Shown: piece after piece, positions 37,201 to 50,877 of the stretch
Layout: the number at the start of each line of letters is the position of its first letter
How positions within the stretch are numbered: position 1 is the stretch's first letter
From: Wuchereria bancrofti
Taxonomy: Eukaryota > Nematoda > Chromadorea > Rhabditida > Onchocercidae
Direction: 5' to 3'
Assembly: GCA_005281725.1 (NCBI GenBank)
Contig: SSBO01000004.1
Coordinates: 248,001-312,000, forward strand
Length of the DNA stretch: 64,000 nt
Notes under the pieces: generated by a model
Database searches by the model: none
Seen by the model: only the letters and a program-made list of their open reading frames with translations
Told to the model about the DNA's origin: nothing
Position numbers and translations under genes: made by a program

Positions 37201-38521
37201 TGAGAATATCTTCAAAAATTTTCAGGTGAATGAAATTAGTATTGAAGATTCGAGCTCGAAAGGAATAGTGCTACCAACATCTCGGCCTCTCGCACTGAAA
37301 TCTTCACCAAAGAAAACTAATGAAGTTGTATATTTAAAAGTAGAAAATTGGGAAAGGAAAGTAAAAAGCAAAGAGAAAAAAATGACCCATTTATCCTAAA
37401 ACAAAAAAAGAAAAAGGAAGAGCTAAATAATCTTTAATAATGCGTCATTCTCTTTAATTCTATGTTTTGCAGCTACACAACATGATAGAGAAAGAATGTG
37501 GTGAGAAAAATGGTGAGAAACCAAGTCAGGGTGATCATTTGTTGGTTCAAAAGGCTAAAGCACAACGTACTATGATAACGCATGCAAAATTCACATCACC
37601 TACTACTCCCATTAAACCACTGTCGACTAATGGTAATACATCGGCAAGACGCCCTTTGCGAAGCTATGGCGATGTTAGTATACCACCACCGCCGGTAATT
37701 TTTATCATTGCAATTCGGAATGTGCATATGAATATTTCGACCGAACTTCTATAATGCTATGTACACAAAACAGGGATTATTATATTTGCAGTCAGGAAAT
37801 CACGGAATATGAAAATATGATTCTGCATGCAAGTTGCAAGAATTTTTTTTTCCTTTTTTCTACCAAAGGAATGATCTTTGTTGAGTTGATAAGAAAAATA
37901 ATATTAAATGTGACATTAATATGGCAAGAATACGATCATATTCCCAGACAATTGTATAGTTATATTTCATTGTAGATTATATTCAGATTTCACGAATTAC
38001 GGTATCTGCAACGACTTCTACAACAAGTAATAGACCGTTAACAAAGTGCAAATCAGCGCGAAGACTTGCAACGTAAGCTTTTTTCTTGCATTGGAGAAGA
38101 GATTTAATGAGTAGTGCTTTTTGGCTTATTGCTACATTTCCGTAGTAGTTAACCTATTTATTGAAGTATCATGAATAAATCATTTATTAAGAATTATTTC
38201 AGGATACGCAGTAAGCCTTATGCATGCTCAGGAGTTAAAGTTAATTTACCGGCATCGGTTTATGAACTAAGGCCGCGAAACAAAACATATGGTGTGTTTC
38301 GTTTCACTGATCCTGCGAGGGAACTTGCGCCCAATTCGGTTGCTCTTATCGGTATTTCTGTAAGTATTTTCATAGTTTTTTCACAAAATATTATCAGAAA
38401 TATTGTTTTCCTACCATCCATTCTGTATGAACTATACATCATTTCTAGGATCAGTTAAAAAGATTTAAAGCCCTGTACAACAATTGATTCGCAGATTTTA
38501 GGCTCGACGGAATCTAAGTGA
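34259..38521 (+). CDS. cdc-14: CDC14 dual-specificity protein phosphatase
   Basis: Twelve exons: 34259-34489, 34734-34823, 35170-35316, 36204-36354, 36509-36608, 36707-36836, 36916-37167, 37226-37360, 37473-37694, 37987-38072, 38203-38359, 38495-38521; 575 residues. The ATG directly follows a TTTAG acceptor. The N-terminal DSPn domain ([36 protein letters not shown]) precedes the catalytic domain. The signature HCKAGLGRT gives nucleophile C282 and R288; general acid D255 is in [26 protein letters not shown] follows. CDC14 removes CDK-type phosphates from Ser-Pro sites and acts in mitotic exit, cytokinesis and cell-cycle arrest. The tail after residue 370 is basic and probably disordered. The donor of exon 8 is uncertain: GTAAAA (used), GTAGAA and GTTGTA all preserve frame. 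Confidence 0.95.
34643..34674 (+). repeat. poly-G run (G21) with G-quadruplex potential in cdc-14 intron 1
   Basis: GAGGAGGGGA is followed by 21 consecutive G residues, 60 bases before the acceptor of exon 2. On the coding strand this is a strong quadruplex-forming sequence and stands out in AT-rich DNA. The exact G count in an assembly is often unreliable. Confidence 0.8.
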
Positions 38522-40423
38522 ATTATGAAACAATAAGCAATCAGTATCCGGTCCTGACAAACGGTAAGTGCTTAAATGTAAAGACAGGAATGGACACCAA
38601 AGCATTTAATGATCTTCCTTCTAGTGGTCGAAAGGCGGGTATGACTCAGTCCAGTTGAAATTTTATCTTCCTTACGGCATTATTTTTCACCCTCTGTAGA
38701 GTTGAGCCTTTTTAATTTCCTTCGGTAGTTTACCAGTTAAGCCTCTTTTCGTCTCTTATTGTTTATATTTTTATAGCATTTTCTTTTGCATTTGTAGTCG
38801 TAAAAGCTCTCCACTTATTAATCATCTTATCATAGCGACCCAGCCGTTATTGTCTCAATATGAATTTTGGTTGAAAATAATTAAGTCCTTGTAGAGCTGA
38901 AAGTTTTCGATTTAAATGGAAGTAGAAATGCTGGGTTCTTGTCGACTTTTCATTACATTTCTTTTAGAGTTTTGCATATTTGTAATTTTTATTAATTTGT
39001 ATGAAATGTATGTGTTTTCCTTTGTGTATTGTTTTTATCGATGCATTTATGATAGCCCCCCAAATTTCCATTCTGTGGCCTTCAATTGCACTCAAATGCC
39101 TTCCGCGCTTGGCAACATGTAGTTTATAATAGGTAATATCCGCACTCTGTTATTCCTTGTTGGGAATGAGTATTGGATGAGAAAGCAACAAAATTAATTT
39201 CTCGAGAAAAATAAATGTTTTCCATGGCACTGTACCATTTGTTGAACAGATAGATGCTTGACGAATAGATGAATGAAATATATATTGAGACTATATATAA
39301 CAAAAAGCTTCCATCCTTTTTAGAAAGATTCCACATTCCATACCTTTTTTATACAAGACAATATACATCAATTCAAACTGGTGAATTGATTAAACTCAAT
39401 TTAATTCTGCTGCATTATTATGAGTAAGCCGAGTATGTCGAGAATTTTGTGAGCAAATTTTTTTTTTTTTGGAGGGCTGACATTATACTAATACATGTTA
39501 CTTCTATCAACACTGCTATTAATAGTATTCCAATTGTAGCTATGCATTTACTAATATTTCATCTGCTTTATTGCATAATATATCACTTTGATTGAACTAC
39601 TTCAAATGATGTATCGATTTTTATTTAACGCATTTTTATGTTTACGGCAAGTTGCAACAACCTATTCTGTCAGTCCTGCTGCCATGTTTCTTTGAATAAA
39701 TTTAATCAATTTTTATAAAAAATACTTCGATATCACTAGTTGATATTTTATCTGCTGTTATGTATAATCATGCAGAGAAATCCTCAGCAAAAACTTGCAA
39801 TGGTTAAATATGTTTTTAAGCAGTAGATGAATGTCTGAGAGAAAAATGTAACCGCAAAACATTATGCAACAAAGAATTCATCTTGTTTTTCCTCAACAAA
39901 TTCCTAATCATTCCCTATAGAAACACATCGACAATGACATGCTTTTATAAAACAAATATAGAGGATACTATTTAATTCATCCATAAACGGATGAAGACTA
40001 TATGGAAGACAACATTAGTCATCTTTGTATTATTTTCTCATCCTATAAAAAGAAAAATAACACAGCCCAGCTCATATTGTGTTTTCCTGTCAACTACTCA
40101 TCTAACAAATAACTAAGGAAATGTAGCATCAAGACTTCACGCAGCACAGCCATGAGGTATGCGCGCTAAAAACAGAAATTTCTCTTCATGTGTCCCGATA
40201 AATCCTTAGTTGTTCCATATATGAATGAAATAACGTGAAAAACTGCGATGATGGGGTCACTATCGTGCACATATTACAATGGGACAAGTAGAAATATTAG
40301 GTAGAACATCGAGCAATTTGAAAAGCATGAAGCCCAAATCAGTTCAGTACTAGCGAAATCACGATACATGTTTAAGCAAAATTAATTTTACGAATGAAAT
40401 TTTACGACTGTAATGTCCACTAT
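38522..40423. other. convergent intergenic region (3' ends of cdc-14 and ran-3)
   Basis: The two flanking genes read toward each other, so this 1.9 kb holds both 3' UTRs and no promoter is required. Frames at 38916-39122 (+) and 39124-39336 (-) are hydrophobic, short and unsupported. A T11 run lies near 39460. Confidence 0.55.
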
Positions 40424-43400
40424 TCATAACTTCTTAGCAAGGAAAAGAGCATGATTGTCGGCCAATGATACTCCAACAATGCGATAACCATCGAGGTGTG
40501 CCGAAGTAATCTTTTGTGGTCGCGGGACCATCTTCTCATCATCATCTTTGATCCCCAAACCAAGCTGACCAGAGGAATCATAACCCCAAGAGTAGGCGTT
40601 TCCTAAAAACGACAACGGTAAACTGTACTTGTATGAATCTAAATCTATGGGGATGCATGTTGTTGTTTAATCACATCTAATACGGGAACTAATGCATTCC
40701 CATAGTGAACAACTTTATTGATAGCAAGTAATAATGCAAAGGTTACCACCATCAGTCCAAACAATCGAGCAACCAAGACTAGACGATATTCCCTTGATTT
40801 GCTCCGGTACATCGATCTTTTGTAGTTCCGAATATTTCCAGTGGTCATCCTCTTTACCACTCCAAGTGCCTAATCCCAGCGCATTATCCGTGTTTTTCCC
40901 GATGCCATACACTTCACCTAATAAAGTTGTTTGTTTTTAAAAACTATACCAATTAGTTATATTAGAAACACTTCCGCAAGTTATTAAATATCTTTAACTG
41001 TAAGAAAGTTGGGAATCAACTGAAAATGGAATAGTATTTACAAGAACAAATTATATACAGAAAATTCTTAAGTCCATGATGATGAGTAGCTATTACCCTG
41101 TGTATTCAAAGCAATGATATGCTGGATACCACTTAGCTCAACAACCGCTGTGCTTTCGAATGCGCTCGCCTTAATCGGATGCATTATCTTCAGTTCTGGT
41201 TCATCAACTACAAAATCCATTATAGACCTAATTAACATACATGATAAGAAAGGTGAGAATCTTCAGTCTTTTTTTTGTTTGGATAATACATAACAAGCTA
41301 GCCGTCCGTGAATGATCAGACTGAATTTTTCTGGCTTCAGAAGCAATGCACCAGAATTCGAGACGATCCGATTGTCGCACTTTGTTACAAAAAAAACTCT
41401 GTTTAATCAGCAAAAATTAAATAAAATGTATATAGAAGTCTTTGTCGAATTACGAACAAAAAACATGCAGTACCAACCTTCATTTTCTAGCGCTTCTGGT
41501 GTTGGCACACCCAACTGCCCAAAATTGTTCAATCCACATACATAAATAACGCCATCAATAGATCGAGCAGCAGTCCAAAATCCACCAGCCATAATATTAT
41601 TAAATATTACCAGTTTCTTTTTCCCCTTATCATAAACTGAGATTCTCAACGAGTCTGGTGAATCGTTTACCATTCTTTGGGAGCGAATGTGCGAAACCCG
41701 TGAACATCTGCCTAATTGACCAACCGAGCCATCACCAAACGTCAACACTTCTCCATTCTCTGTTAGCATTACCAAATGATTCTCACCTGCTGCAATCTGT
41801 AAATTCTTCGCAAAATTAATGGGTAAATTATGTAAGCTATTCAAAAGCAGATAGCGATCCCAATTCACTGAATATGCGAAAGAAAATACCTTTACGATGA
41901 CTTTCTGATGGTGTTGCACTATGACTACTGGTTGTTTCTCCATTTCCAGCAATGTTTCGTGGCTTTCAATGCAGCCCGACATACCCTTAAACAAATGATT
42001 ATTCGCCATTAACAGCACGTACAGTATATAAATTTATCAAAAAAGAAGTTGTCGAGATAAAAATTACCCGTAAATTACCCCAAGCAATTACACTGCCTTT
42101 ATCAGTGAGTGCTGCCGAGAAACTAGCGCCAGCGGTAAGCATAACTACCTGAAAATACAATTACTCCTCTTTCCAGCCGAAATATTTAAAATCAAATCCA
42201 AGAATTACACAAACAGTAAGAACCTTTCCATGACGCTGTATCAGTGAGTCACTGAATTTAATTGGAGTCAACTTATCCGAGGATCCCTCTGGCTCGATAC
42301 CCTCAGCTGGCACAGTACCTTTTTCGTTTATTCCACAACCATACACTGTACCATCTTCCATTAACACCAGTGAGTGAACTCCACCTGCTATTACCTAAAA
42401 TATATCCTTAAACACGATTCTGTAAGCACAGTGCAATACAGTTTCACTATTCAAAGAAGCATGAATTTGAAAATAGTCTTTAAATCTCAAAATAGAAAAA
42501 TTGGCTTGTATCACTCATTGTGAATAATCATTAAATGAAAAATAACTGTTATTCACTACTTTTATAGGCATTTCACACGTAACGTTTCTCAAACGTTATA
42601 CCTGAAACTATTGCTAATGTGGTCAACAGCGATATAAATATTAACCAACCTGAACGATTAATTTCTCTTCTGGAAGCGTACTAATGGCTCGAGGCTTCCG
42701 AGTTGTACTGCGCCCTGGATGTCCAAGCTGTTCGCCTTCGCCACAACTCAACACTCGATCACCTTTTTCAGTTGGCAAAAAACTCTCAACAGACAAATGG
42801 AACTTTTTCAACCGACGGGTAGTTGAACTCCCGGCACTGCTATCTGAAACACTGCCAAAACCATTGGTAATGTCGTAATATTATGTTCACTCATTTAGAA
42901 AGCTTCTAACAATCACCAATTTTTATATGTAATCGATGCATATTATTTTTTTTTGTCCAATAATAATGCTTTTGACCAGATCAAAAGATAAGTAACAAGA
43001 ACAAGTAACTGAAGAAACAGATTCAAATTACTAATTTAACCTAACGTTTGCATCTTCTTTTTTTTGACCAGTCATATTCAACAAAGCTATATCGATCAAA
43101 ATGTTTCTCTTAAAATTATGAATATGATATACTCTTAATTATAACAAATTCTTCAGCTTATTCTCAGAAGTTTTCAAAAGTACTTACTGAGAGTTCGATT
43201 TGCAGTGGAACAGCTGCTTAGGTCCAAAGAGAGAAGTTTTCGCTTCTTTCCACGTCCACTCATTTGCGGACTGTCATATTCACCCTTAATATCATTGAAT
43301 TGTTATCAGTTATCTACTTGACCTCTTTTAAGAATACACTAGGCAAAATGAGGTTTACAAACAATCAAAGAAGAGTAAGCATGTATTCTTATCATAGAAT

Positions 43401-43788
43401 TACTAAGTTTCGTACTCCCTTCTCACCTCTTCCCTTGCATTTATGATTTCATACCGAAAGTATCAAACATTCAAAAACCTAACAATTTATACTGCACAGA
43501 ATTTATGACAGAATAACTAATAACGATGAAAAATATACTTACGTTCATCATTAAAGATTGTGACGAAGAAATCGCTGGTTCTTCCATTTCAGTATGTTCA
43601 TCTGTATTTATGGTGATTCCATTTTGTGTTCCCGTTAACGATATCGGTGCTGTTGTCAACGAAGCTTTTATCGTTTCCTTTCCCTTTTTCTTTTCTCGTT
43701 TTCTTCCCTTCTTCTTTTCGGTCTTCCGATGTTTTAACACTTCTATCGGTTGTTGTGTCACTTTACGAGCTACTTTTCTAGGTGGCAT
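40424..43788 (-). CDS. ran-3: RCC1, Ran guanine-nucleotide exchange factor
   Basis: Ten exons on the minus strand: 43788-43543, 43284-43188, 42843-42650, 42394-42224, 42148-42068, 41985-41890, 41796-41474, 41227-41097, 40917-40747, 40602-40424; 562 residues, about the size of C. elegans RAN-3. The acceptor at 43792-43793 is three bases before the ATG. Residues 1-145 form a long basic, probably disordered head with Lys/Arg clusters ([28 protein letters not shown]) that would serve as nuclear import and chromatin-binding signals. Seven-bladed propeller repeats follow ([89 protein letters not shown]). RCC1 loads GTP on Ran at chromatin, driving nuclear transport and spindle assembly. Two acceptors end in TTAAG instead of TTCAG. 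Confidence 0.94.
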
Positions 43789-43793
43789 TTCCT

Positions 43794-46613
43794 ACAAACA
43801 AAATTTTACATTATGCATTTTCATATGATTTGCACAATGATCACACATATATGTTAAAGGAAACATATGGTAAAACTGTTACACATAGAACTGAAGTAAT
43901 ATGATAGGAATGTTTGAAAGATAATTGTGAGAAACATAAAATTTTCCAGCAACTACATATTCAAATGTGTGATAGATGTGTGGCAATGTTGTAATAGATG
44001 TGCAGTAACGCCATACAGAATAAAAAGATAGATAAAAAAGATGATAAAAACTTTGCATAAGACTTTTAAACCATTAAAAAAAAAGAGTAAAAAAAGAAAA
44101 ACCTTCTGAAGTGAAATAATTTTATTATCAAAAGTTAAAATTCTAATTTTGATCAGCTAAATTTAGATTAAGACAGGTAAAAAAAAGTAATGAAATATAA
44201 ATGAATAACAATGACTAGTAAAAGTAACAATTTATGATCGATAATGTTTAAAAAAAATATTTGCAAAAATTCTTATAGGAAAAACCAGAAATTAAAGATT
44301 AATTAACCATACAGTGTAATAGCTAACATAGCTATTCCAAGCAGTGAATCAGCAAATCTCCCAATTCTTTCAGCAATCTCACAACGGTACATAGCAATCC
44401 CTAGCAACCGAGTATGAAAATTCCCATCCCGCGTAACATTTTTAATTTCTTAACGAATACGTATGCTAATTTCACGTGTTGTCACGTCTAATTTATGTCA
44501 TAAAATTCTGCTCTTAAATGCCCTTAATAGATAATTAATATAAGAATAAGCTGAAATTGTAAACAAATGTATTATTATCTCCACATGTAGTTACGTCAAA
44601 ATTTTATTCCTTAAATCTTGCTAATAGATAATTAATATGATAGACCAGAATTGTAGACGAGCATCTTGTTATTTTGATGTTTAATCATTTCCTATCATCT
44701 AAATGATGAGATTTTATCCGCTATATAATAGTATAATTAATCTATGACTAAGATGAAGGCTTATACAATCTTATAGTCAAATATTAACTAATCAATATGT
44801 TGATCAATACGAATTAATATGTGATAAAATCGGAAAAGTTAAAGGAAAATAAAAACGAATGATGAAAATGTATGAAAAAATAAAAACGTATGAAGGAAGA
44901 AAAGAAAATGAATGCAATTTACTTTCACTTTTACATTTCTTCAGTTAATATATTTCATTAGCGATTATTTTGATATGATTAATTTGATATGAATGGATAT
45001 GTATTACTTATGAAATAAAAGATGAAAAAATTATTCATACCATTCGCTAAAAAAAATCATTAGAATTTATAATGATAAAGTAATTGAATAGCTTAAAGTA
45101 TTTTTTGATTCTCTCTTTTTACGATAACATTATTTCTAATACAATTTCCGATTTCTTTTTCAGTATTATTATTTATAGTACAAATTACTAATTTCTTTAA
45201 TTACCGATAAAAAAAATTAAATGTAATAATTTCATTTACAATAATCATATCTTAACAAATATCTTTTCTTGATTATGCTAGTCGACGGTTGAATTATAAA
45301 TATTTCGTCCGAAAGTCTAACCAAATTATTCAATTTCATATTATCTAATAATGTTATATATGATAATTCAACTATTTATTTCTTGATTTCTAATATTTAG
45401 CATCAAAAATTTCATTTGTCTATGAATATATTTGTTCCTTTATAGAAATTCCCTTATATGTTTTATGTTTTATTATAGTTTTAATTCTAATTGACAAATT
45501 CCTAGCTAACATCTCTTTTCTTTTGTCATACTATGATAATGATAATTTTTATAATAGAACATTAGATTTTATTCATTTTATTCATCATAAACATTAGATT
45601 CATCTTATTGGTAAGATAATTTTTAGGCATATTTTACGAATATTTAAATTGAATTATAGCAATGATAGAGTTAATTTTTCAGAGCAACGATAGCTTGTAA
45701 TTTAGTTTTGATTTTTTTTTCGAATTTCTTATAATTTAATTCTGAAATATGAAAGATCGTTTACTTTTCGAAATATTTATTCCGGAATGCTTATCCGGCA
45801 ATACCCCACTTCACAAAAATATATCAAATGAAATGTTTATGAACCAGGAATAATATATATGAGATAATAGTATTTGCACAACGCCCAATAGCCATGGGGC
45901 TGAATGTGTGAGTGGATATGCGCGTGTGCATCTTTGCTAAATGATGGGTTAAATCAAATCGATTGGTATGGATCTGATGAACTTTGACCCTTTGACAATT
46001 CAGTTTTTTTTTGTTTGCAATTTGTGAAGGAAATATTTGAAGATAGCCATTGTTACTTTCAATTTTTTTCCATTTATTATTCCATTTCGAATGCTCTTTT
46101 ATCTCATATTATATTTGCACTTCTATTTTTTTTTAGAAATTTCCGCTAAGATAATGCATATATATGTATTTTTGCTTTTTTAATACAACTCATTTTAATG
46201 TGTTAGAGTATAAGAAAAGTGAATAATAATTATCTCTCATTATCAGTAGTAATAGCTATTATCAATTACCAAATTAAACTTATAGCAGAGCATTAATATA
46301 CAGTTCAACATTACTTCGTTTATTCGTTCTACATTCTTTTATATCATACTATTTTGAAATCATTTTAGTATTTATTTACTTCTAATTGAATATATAGATA
46401 GGTATTTGTTATTAAATGTAATATTAATTGGCTTACCTAAATTGTATAAATATTATTAAAGGAAACTAATTTAGTGCTGAAATTTGCATGTATTTTGCAA
46501 TGATATATTCGAATTGGCCATTTTACGTCTGCTTATTTTTTTATTAATTTTGCTGCTTATCGGTTTGTTTTTTCTTCTGCAAATATTACGTTTATGGTTC
46601 AATTTTTATTGCA
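43794..46613. promoter_or_regulatory. divergent intergenic region between ran-3 and ubxn-3
   Basis: About 2.8 kb separates the 5' ends of ran-3 (-) and the FAF1-type gene (+), so both promoters should be here. No open frame looks coding. A DR1-like nuclear-receptor element lies at 45978-45990 and is listed separately. Most of the rest is AT-rich. Confidence 0.5.
45978..45996 (-). promoter_or_regulatory. DR1/HNF4-like element with third half-site
   Basis: On the minus strand the sequence reads GGGTCA-A-AGTTCA (TGAACTTTGACCC on plus), the spacing and form preferred by HNF4-type receptors. A further GTCAAA half-site overlaps at 45991-45996. It lies about 640 bases upstream of the ATG of the plus-strand gene. 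Only the motif is seen; function is inferred. Confidence 0.35.
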
Positions 46614-46627
46614 GTTTTAAGGGAGTA

Positions 46628-49600
46628 ATGGACGATTTTGATGTACTCAGTAACGACCAAGCTAATATGCTACGTCAATTTCAGGTCAGTTTTGATTACA
46701 GCTAGTAATTTTCATCATTATAGTTATAATAATAATAATTATTATAGCTGTTAAGTTATATTATTATGTCACTTAATTTATTTCATGGAATTTTGAATTG
46801 GAATAGCTATTTGAGGAAGTCACGAATATCCAAGATGAACAAATGGCATTAGCAACGTTGGCATCATTGAATTGGGACTTGCCGAGGGCTATAGAAACAC
46901 AACTATGTAGTAATAGTGATCATGTAGATCAAATGGAAGTTGATGATTCATTTATAATGGAACATCACGACCAGCGCTTACGACAAACAGGGATCACAGA
47001 ACCTGAGGATCGGTAAGGTTACTTATTGGTATTAATATGCAATATCGTACAAGTTTGTTCAGTAGTCGTAGTATCATGTCATTTGCTGTAATTTTTTTGC
47101 TGTGACTTTTCGAAAATCACTTATACTTGCTTTCAACAGGAATAGTATGTGGCTCTACTCGTCCAAACTAAATTGAAAATGGTAAGGTATCATCTGCTAA
47201 GAATTTACTGTTGAATTTAGCTGCATTTTACAGGTCGAAGAACAGCTCAGTGGATAATGATGAAGATTCTGATTTTCGTTTTGGACGTTTGATAGCTGGT
47301 GGGTCAGTGGAAAAATCAAGCAGGAACCAAAATTCTCCTCATAACAATGGTTTTATTTTTTTTCTGGAATGATAACTAAGTTGAATCTATGACGTTTTAA
47401 TTTCGCTAGTGCTAATATCGCTGATAATCGTAGCACAATAATTGTTGAGACAATCGGCAGTTGCATTTTCTGGGTCATTTGCTAGCGATTTATGCTTACG
47501 TGCGTAAAGCAAATGCATTGAATGTTCGTAAGATTTGGATAACAGTAGTTGTTGTCATTGTTACAGTATACTTTTTCAGTTAATGTTATCTGGCCTTTAT
47601 TACAAAACAAAAAACTAAACAACTGAGTGGTTTACTTAGAAGTATTCACTTATATCTATATGCAGACTCAAAATCCATGGAATCTTCACAACATCGAGTC
47701 TTGCTAACAGCGTCATCTTCGGGTAGTGGCACTAGTTCTCGCGTCACGCGATCACGTTCACGTCTAACTGATGAGGCGCAGCATGATGTTTGGCCTACAG
47801 CTGCCATGCGCAGATTTCTTATTGATGCAGAGAATAGTGATTCTACCGATAACGATGCTAATGAGGATGATGATGCTTATCACGATGCTGCTTCTTTTGG
47901 ACAATCGAATGAAGAAGATGGGGTAATTTATAGTTATTCCAAATGAGTTGTTAAATCTTTGTTTATTTCTTCTTGTGAGATATGATTAGTAATTTGGATG
48001 TAGTGTTACTGATGCATAAATAGCGAACTGCATAAATAGCGAACAGCGGTAGGCATTCAGTCATACTTATTGATACTGAATTACTTATTGTTGCCAACAA
48101 CTGTCCGGTTAAGGATTTAGAATTTATGGAAATTTAAGCTAGTAGATGGGAATAGCTATATCAAACCTGCATGAACATTTTATTAACCTTTAAGAGATTT
48201 AGCTTACACATTTAAGATGAATTGTTAGAGATTTATTATTGGACATGAAGTTATTGTACTCATGAGTGCAAAATAATTTTCAGAAGCCATCGTTTCATGA
48301 CGATCGTGTGCCATTAGTGCCTTCTGACTTCACCTCCGTTGATGAAGCGTTACATAACTTTGTAACTGTTTTTGAGGCTAGGTAAGTCTTTATTATTTTA
48401 GCTAATACCTTGTAATTTTTTCATGATAAATTTTATTGTTGTAAGAATTTAGTGATTAACGAACGAAGTTAAAGTCTTCCTGTCTGCACGCGGTATGTAG
48501 ATGAGATCGCATTACATACAGAAGTAATTGGTTAACTATGTTTATTAAAATTTATACATTTATTTTTTGTATTTTTAATTTATCACGCAGATCAGATTTG
48601 CCAGATTCAGCGTTGATGAGCTTGGCGAAGTGTGGTACTTACTTTATGATATGACCATTAAAAAAGTGCAAAATGCAAAATCTTAGATTTCCCAATTAGG
48701 TAAACTAAAATGAAACATTACTAATTTAGCGTAATATTTTTTGTGATACTGAACTCATGTTTGATGAGTGCGTAAACAGGTACGGTGGAAATCACCCACC
48801 TTTCTATTCTGGTCCTTTGCAAGATGCTTTACGTGAAGCACTGGAGGCACCAGGGCGGCCAGTTGCAGAACGTCGACCACTTGCCGTTTATCTACATAAT
48901 GATCGTGCCGTTGCGTGCAACATTTTCGCGAAAAATGTTCTTTTTTATCTTATTTATTTTTTATTTTTATTTTTTTTTTTCGTGATTCATTTTAACAAAA
49001 ATTTTTAATAAAAAAAGTGCTTTCCATTGTTCTGTGCATTTTCATATCTCATTTTGGATCTGTGTTATACCATAAATTTAACAGCATTGGTTGCTTGACG
49101 TAAAATATATTATTCCTCGAACAAATTACTCATGCATGCTTTGGATTCCTGAAAAGTTGTCATTTCATGCTGTGGAAGTTTCATGGGATATTATTTTCAG
49201 GTACTTTGTTCGGGATTGGTTTCATCTCTTCTGAAAGGGCAATTTATAACGTGGCCTTGGGATATCACACAAAAGGAGAATAGGCTTAAATTGTTTGAAT
49301 GGATCGATGTGTTGAACGTCCGCGACATAAGACAAACGCTAGAAAAGTTCATATTTAGTTAATTTGCTTTAGGCTTTTGCTTTAAGCTCCTCATGATATT
49401 ATAACCCTGAATGTTGAGAAAATTTAAAACGATATCATAAGTTCTAGCTGAAATGGACTCAACGGATGAATAAATTAGTTATAAAATGAAATATTTTATT
49501 CAGATTTTCTGATGAGCGATTCCCTTTGCTAGTGGTTATTATCAAGGAAAAAAGTGTCATCTTACCAATAAGTGTTGCTTGGGGTAAGTCACATGCTTCA

Positions 49601-50877
49601 AATACCAAAGTTTATAAATGTCTTCCAGTCATTCATATCCTTGAAATTTTGAATTATAATTTGGAGTATAAAGATATATTTGCTGATAGGGTGCGATGGA
49701 CCGGAACAAGTAGTCAACAAACTGATGGAAGGATTGGAGGAGTATCAACGTATCAAGACTGCTGAAGCTGCCGAAGAAAGAGAACGCATTGAAAGGTGAA
49801 GCACTATTCTCATATATATATACGTAATTTTTTCTATTCTGCAAATGAAATAAGATGGTGGAATAAAGATCGTTAAAATAACTATATTACTAATTAATGT
49901 TCTATAAAGGGATCTGGTTTTTGTTTTAAGGGAAAAAATACGAGAGGAGCAAGCAAGAGAATATGAACAGTCGCTAGCACAGGATAGAGCTCGTCAGGAA
50001 AGACTTGAACGTGAAAAAAATGAGCGGAAGTAAGTTGTTTCATTTGTTCTCTTTAAAGACATTGAAATAAAATGAATGTCATTGTTTTGTAAACGTTGTT
50101 CCTTCAATAATGGTGCATTGAAATGGAGATAAATTGCAGGGCTGAAGAAGAACGTCGAGCAAAAGAAGAACAAGACAAGACAAAGCGTTTGCAGGAATTG
50201 GCAGCAAGTTTGCCAATGGAACCGGCAGCAGATGAAGCAAATATTGCAGTTGTGCGAGTTCGTTTCCCGAATGGAAAAATGCAGTTGCGAAGGCAAAAAT
50301 TTCCGAAAATAAACTATACTATACTGAGAGCATCCGTTGTATAAGCCACACATTTTATGTCTGAAATGACTAGAGGCTTCTAAGATGGAGAGCGGGATGC
50401 AGTGAGGACATGTTTGTATAGTCTTACCTTTTTGTAGGTTGACTCCAGTTAGTTGGTCATATGTAACAGTGCCTTAACTTTAACGCAATTAGTACCTTAA
50501 CGTTATTTCAGATTTCGCATGAGCGAACCGCTTCGTAATGTAACGATCTTTGTTGAATCAAAAGGTTATAGTTTAGATACACATCGAATTTGGACCTCAG
50601 ATGTGCCAATGAAAAATGTGGTATATTGTTAGAAAAATCTTCTCTTTTCGTACTTTTTGATTGAAACTAAAAGTTATAGAATGGTGGTGCAATATTTCAA
50701 TATTCTGAAGGCTTTTAACATCTCATTTTCTTGAACATCAAATTATAATGATGATTCCATAAATTTGTTTTCATGGAATGAATCTATCATTTGCAGGTAG
50801 AATCATATGATCTCAACCGTTCATTAGCGGACATTAAATGGCCGGTTCGTGAGCAGATCACTGTGGACGAGAAGTGA
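46628..50877 (+). CDS. ubxn-3: FAF1-type p97 cofactor with UBA, UAS and UBX domains
   Basis: Thirteen exons: 46628-46684, 46807-47012, 47234-47349, 47666-47922, 48284-48381, 48780-48936, 49201-49346, 49504-49583, 49690-49795, 49931-50029, 50140-50292, 50512-50620, 50797-50877; 554 residues. A leader-type acceptor at 46613-46614 is 13 bases before the ATG. Order: UBA domain (about 14-55, ALATLASLNWDLPRAIE), acidic disordered region, UAS thioredoxin-like domain (about 225-385, RYGGNHPPFYSGPLQDAL, FITWPWDIT, FPLLVVI), a charged coiled coil (about 400-460) and a UBX domain (about 476-553, VVRVRFPNGKMQLRRRF). FAF1/UBXN-3 links ubiquitylated clients to the p97/CDC-48 unfoldase; in worms it helps remove the CMG helicase from chromatin. 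The UBX frame requires a GC donor after 50292. The p97-contact loop reads SDVPMKN where human FAF1 has Phe-Pro-Arg. Confidence 0.93.

Noticed and set aside
41312..41545. Plus-strand frame within ran-3
   Set aside because: Antisense to a RCC1 intron and exon.
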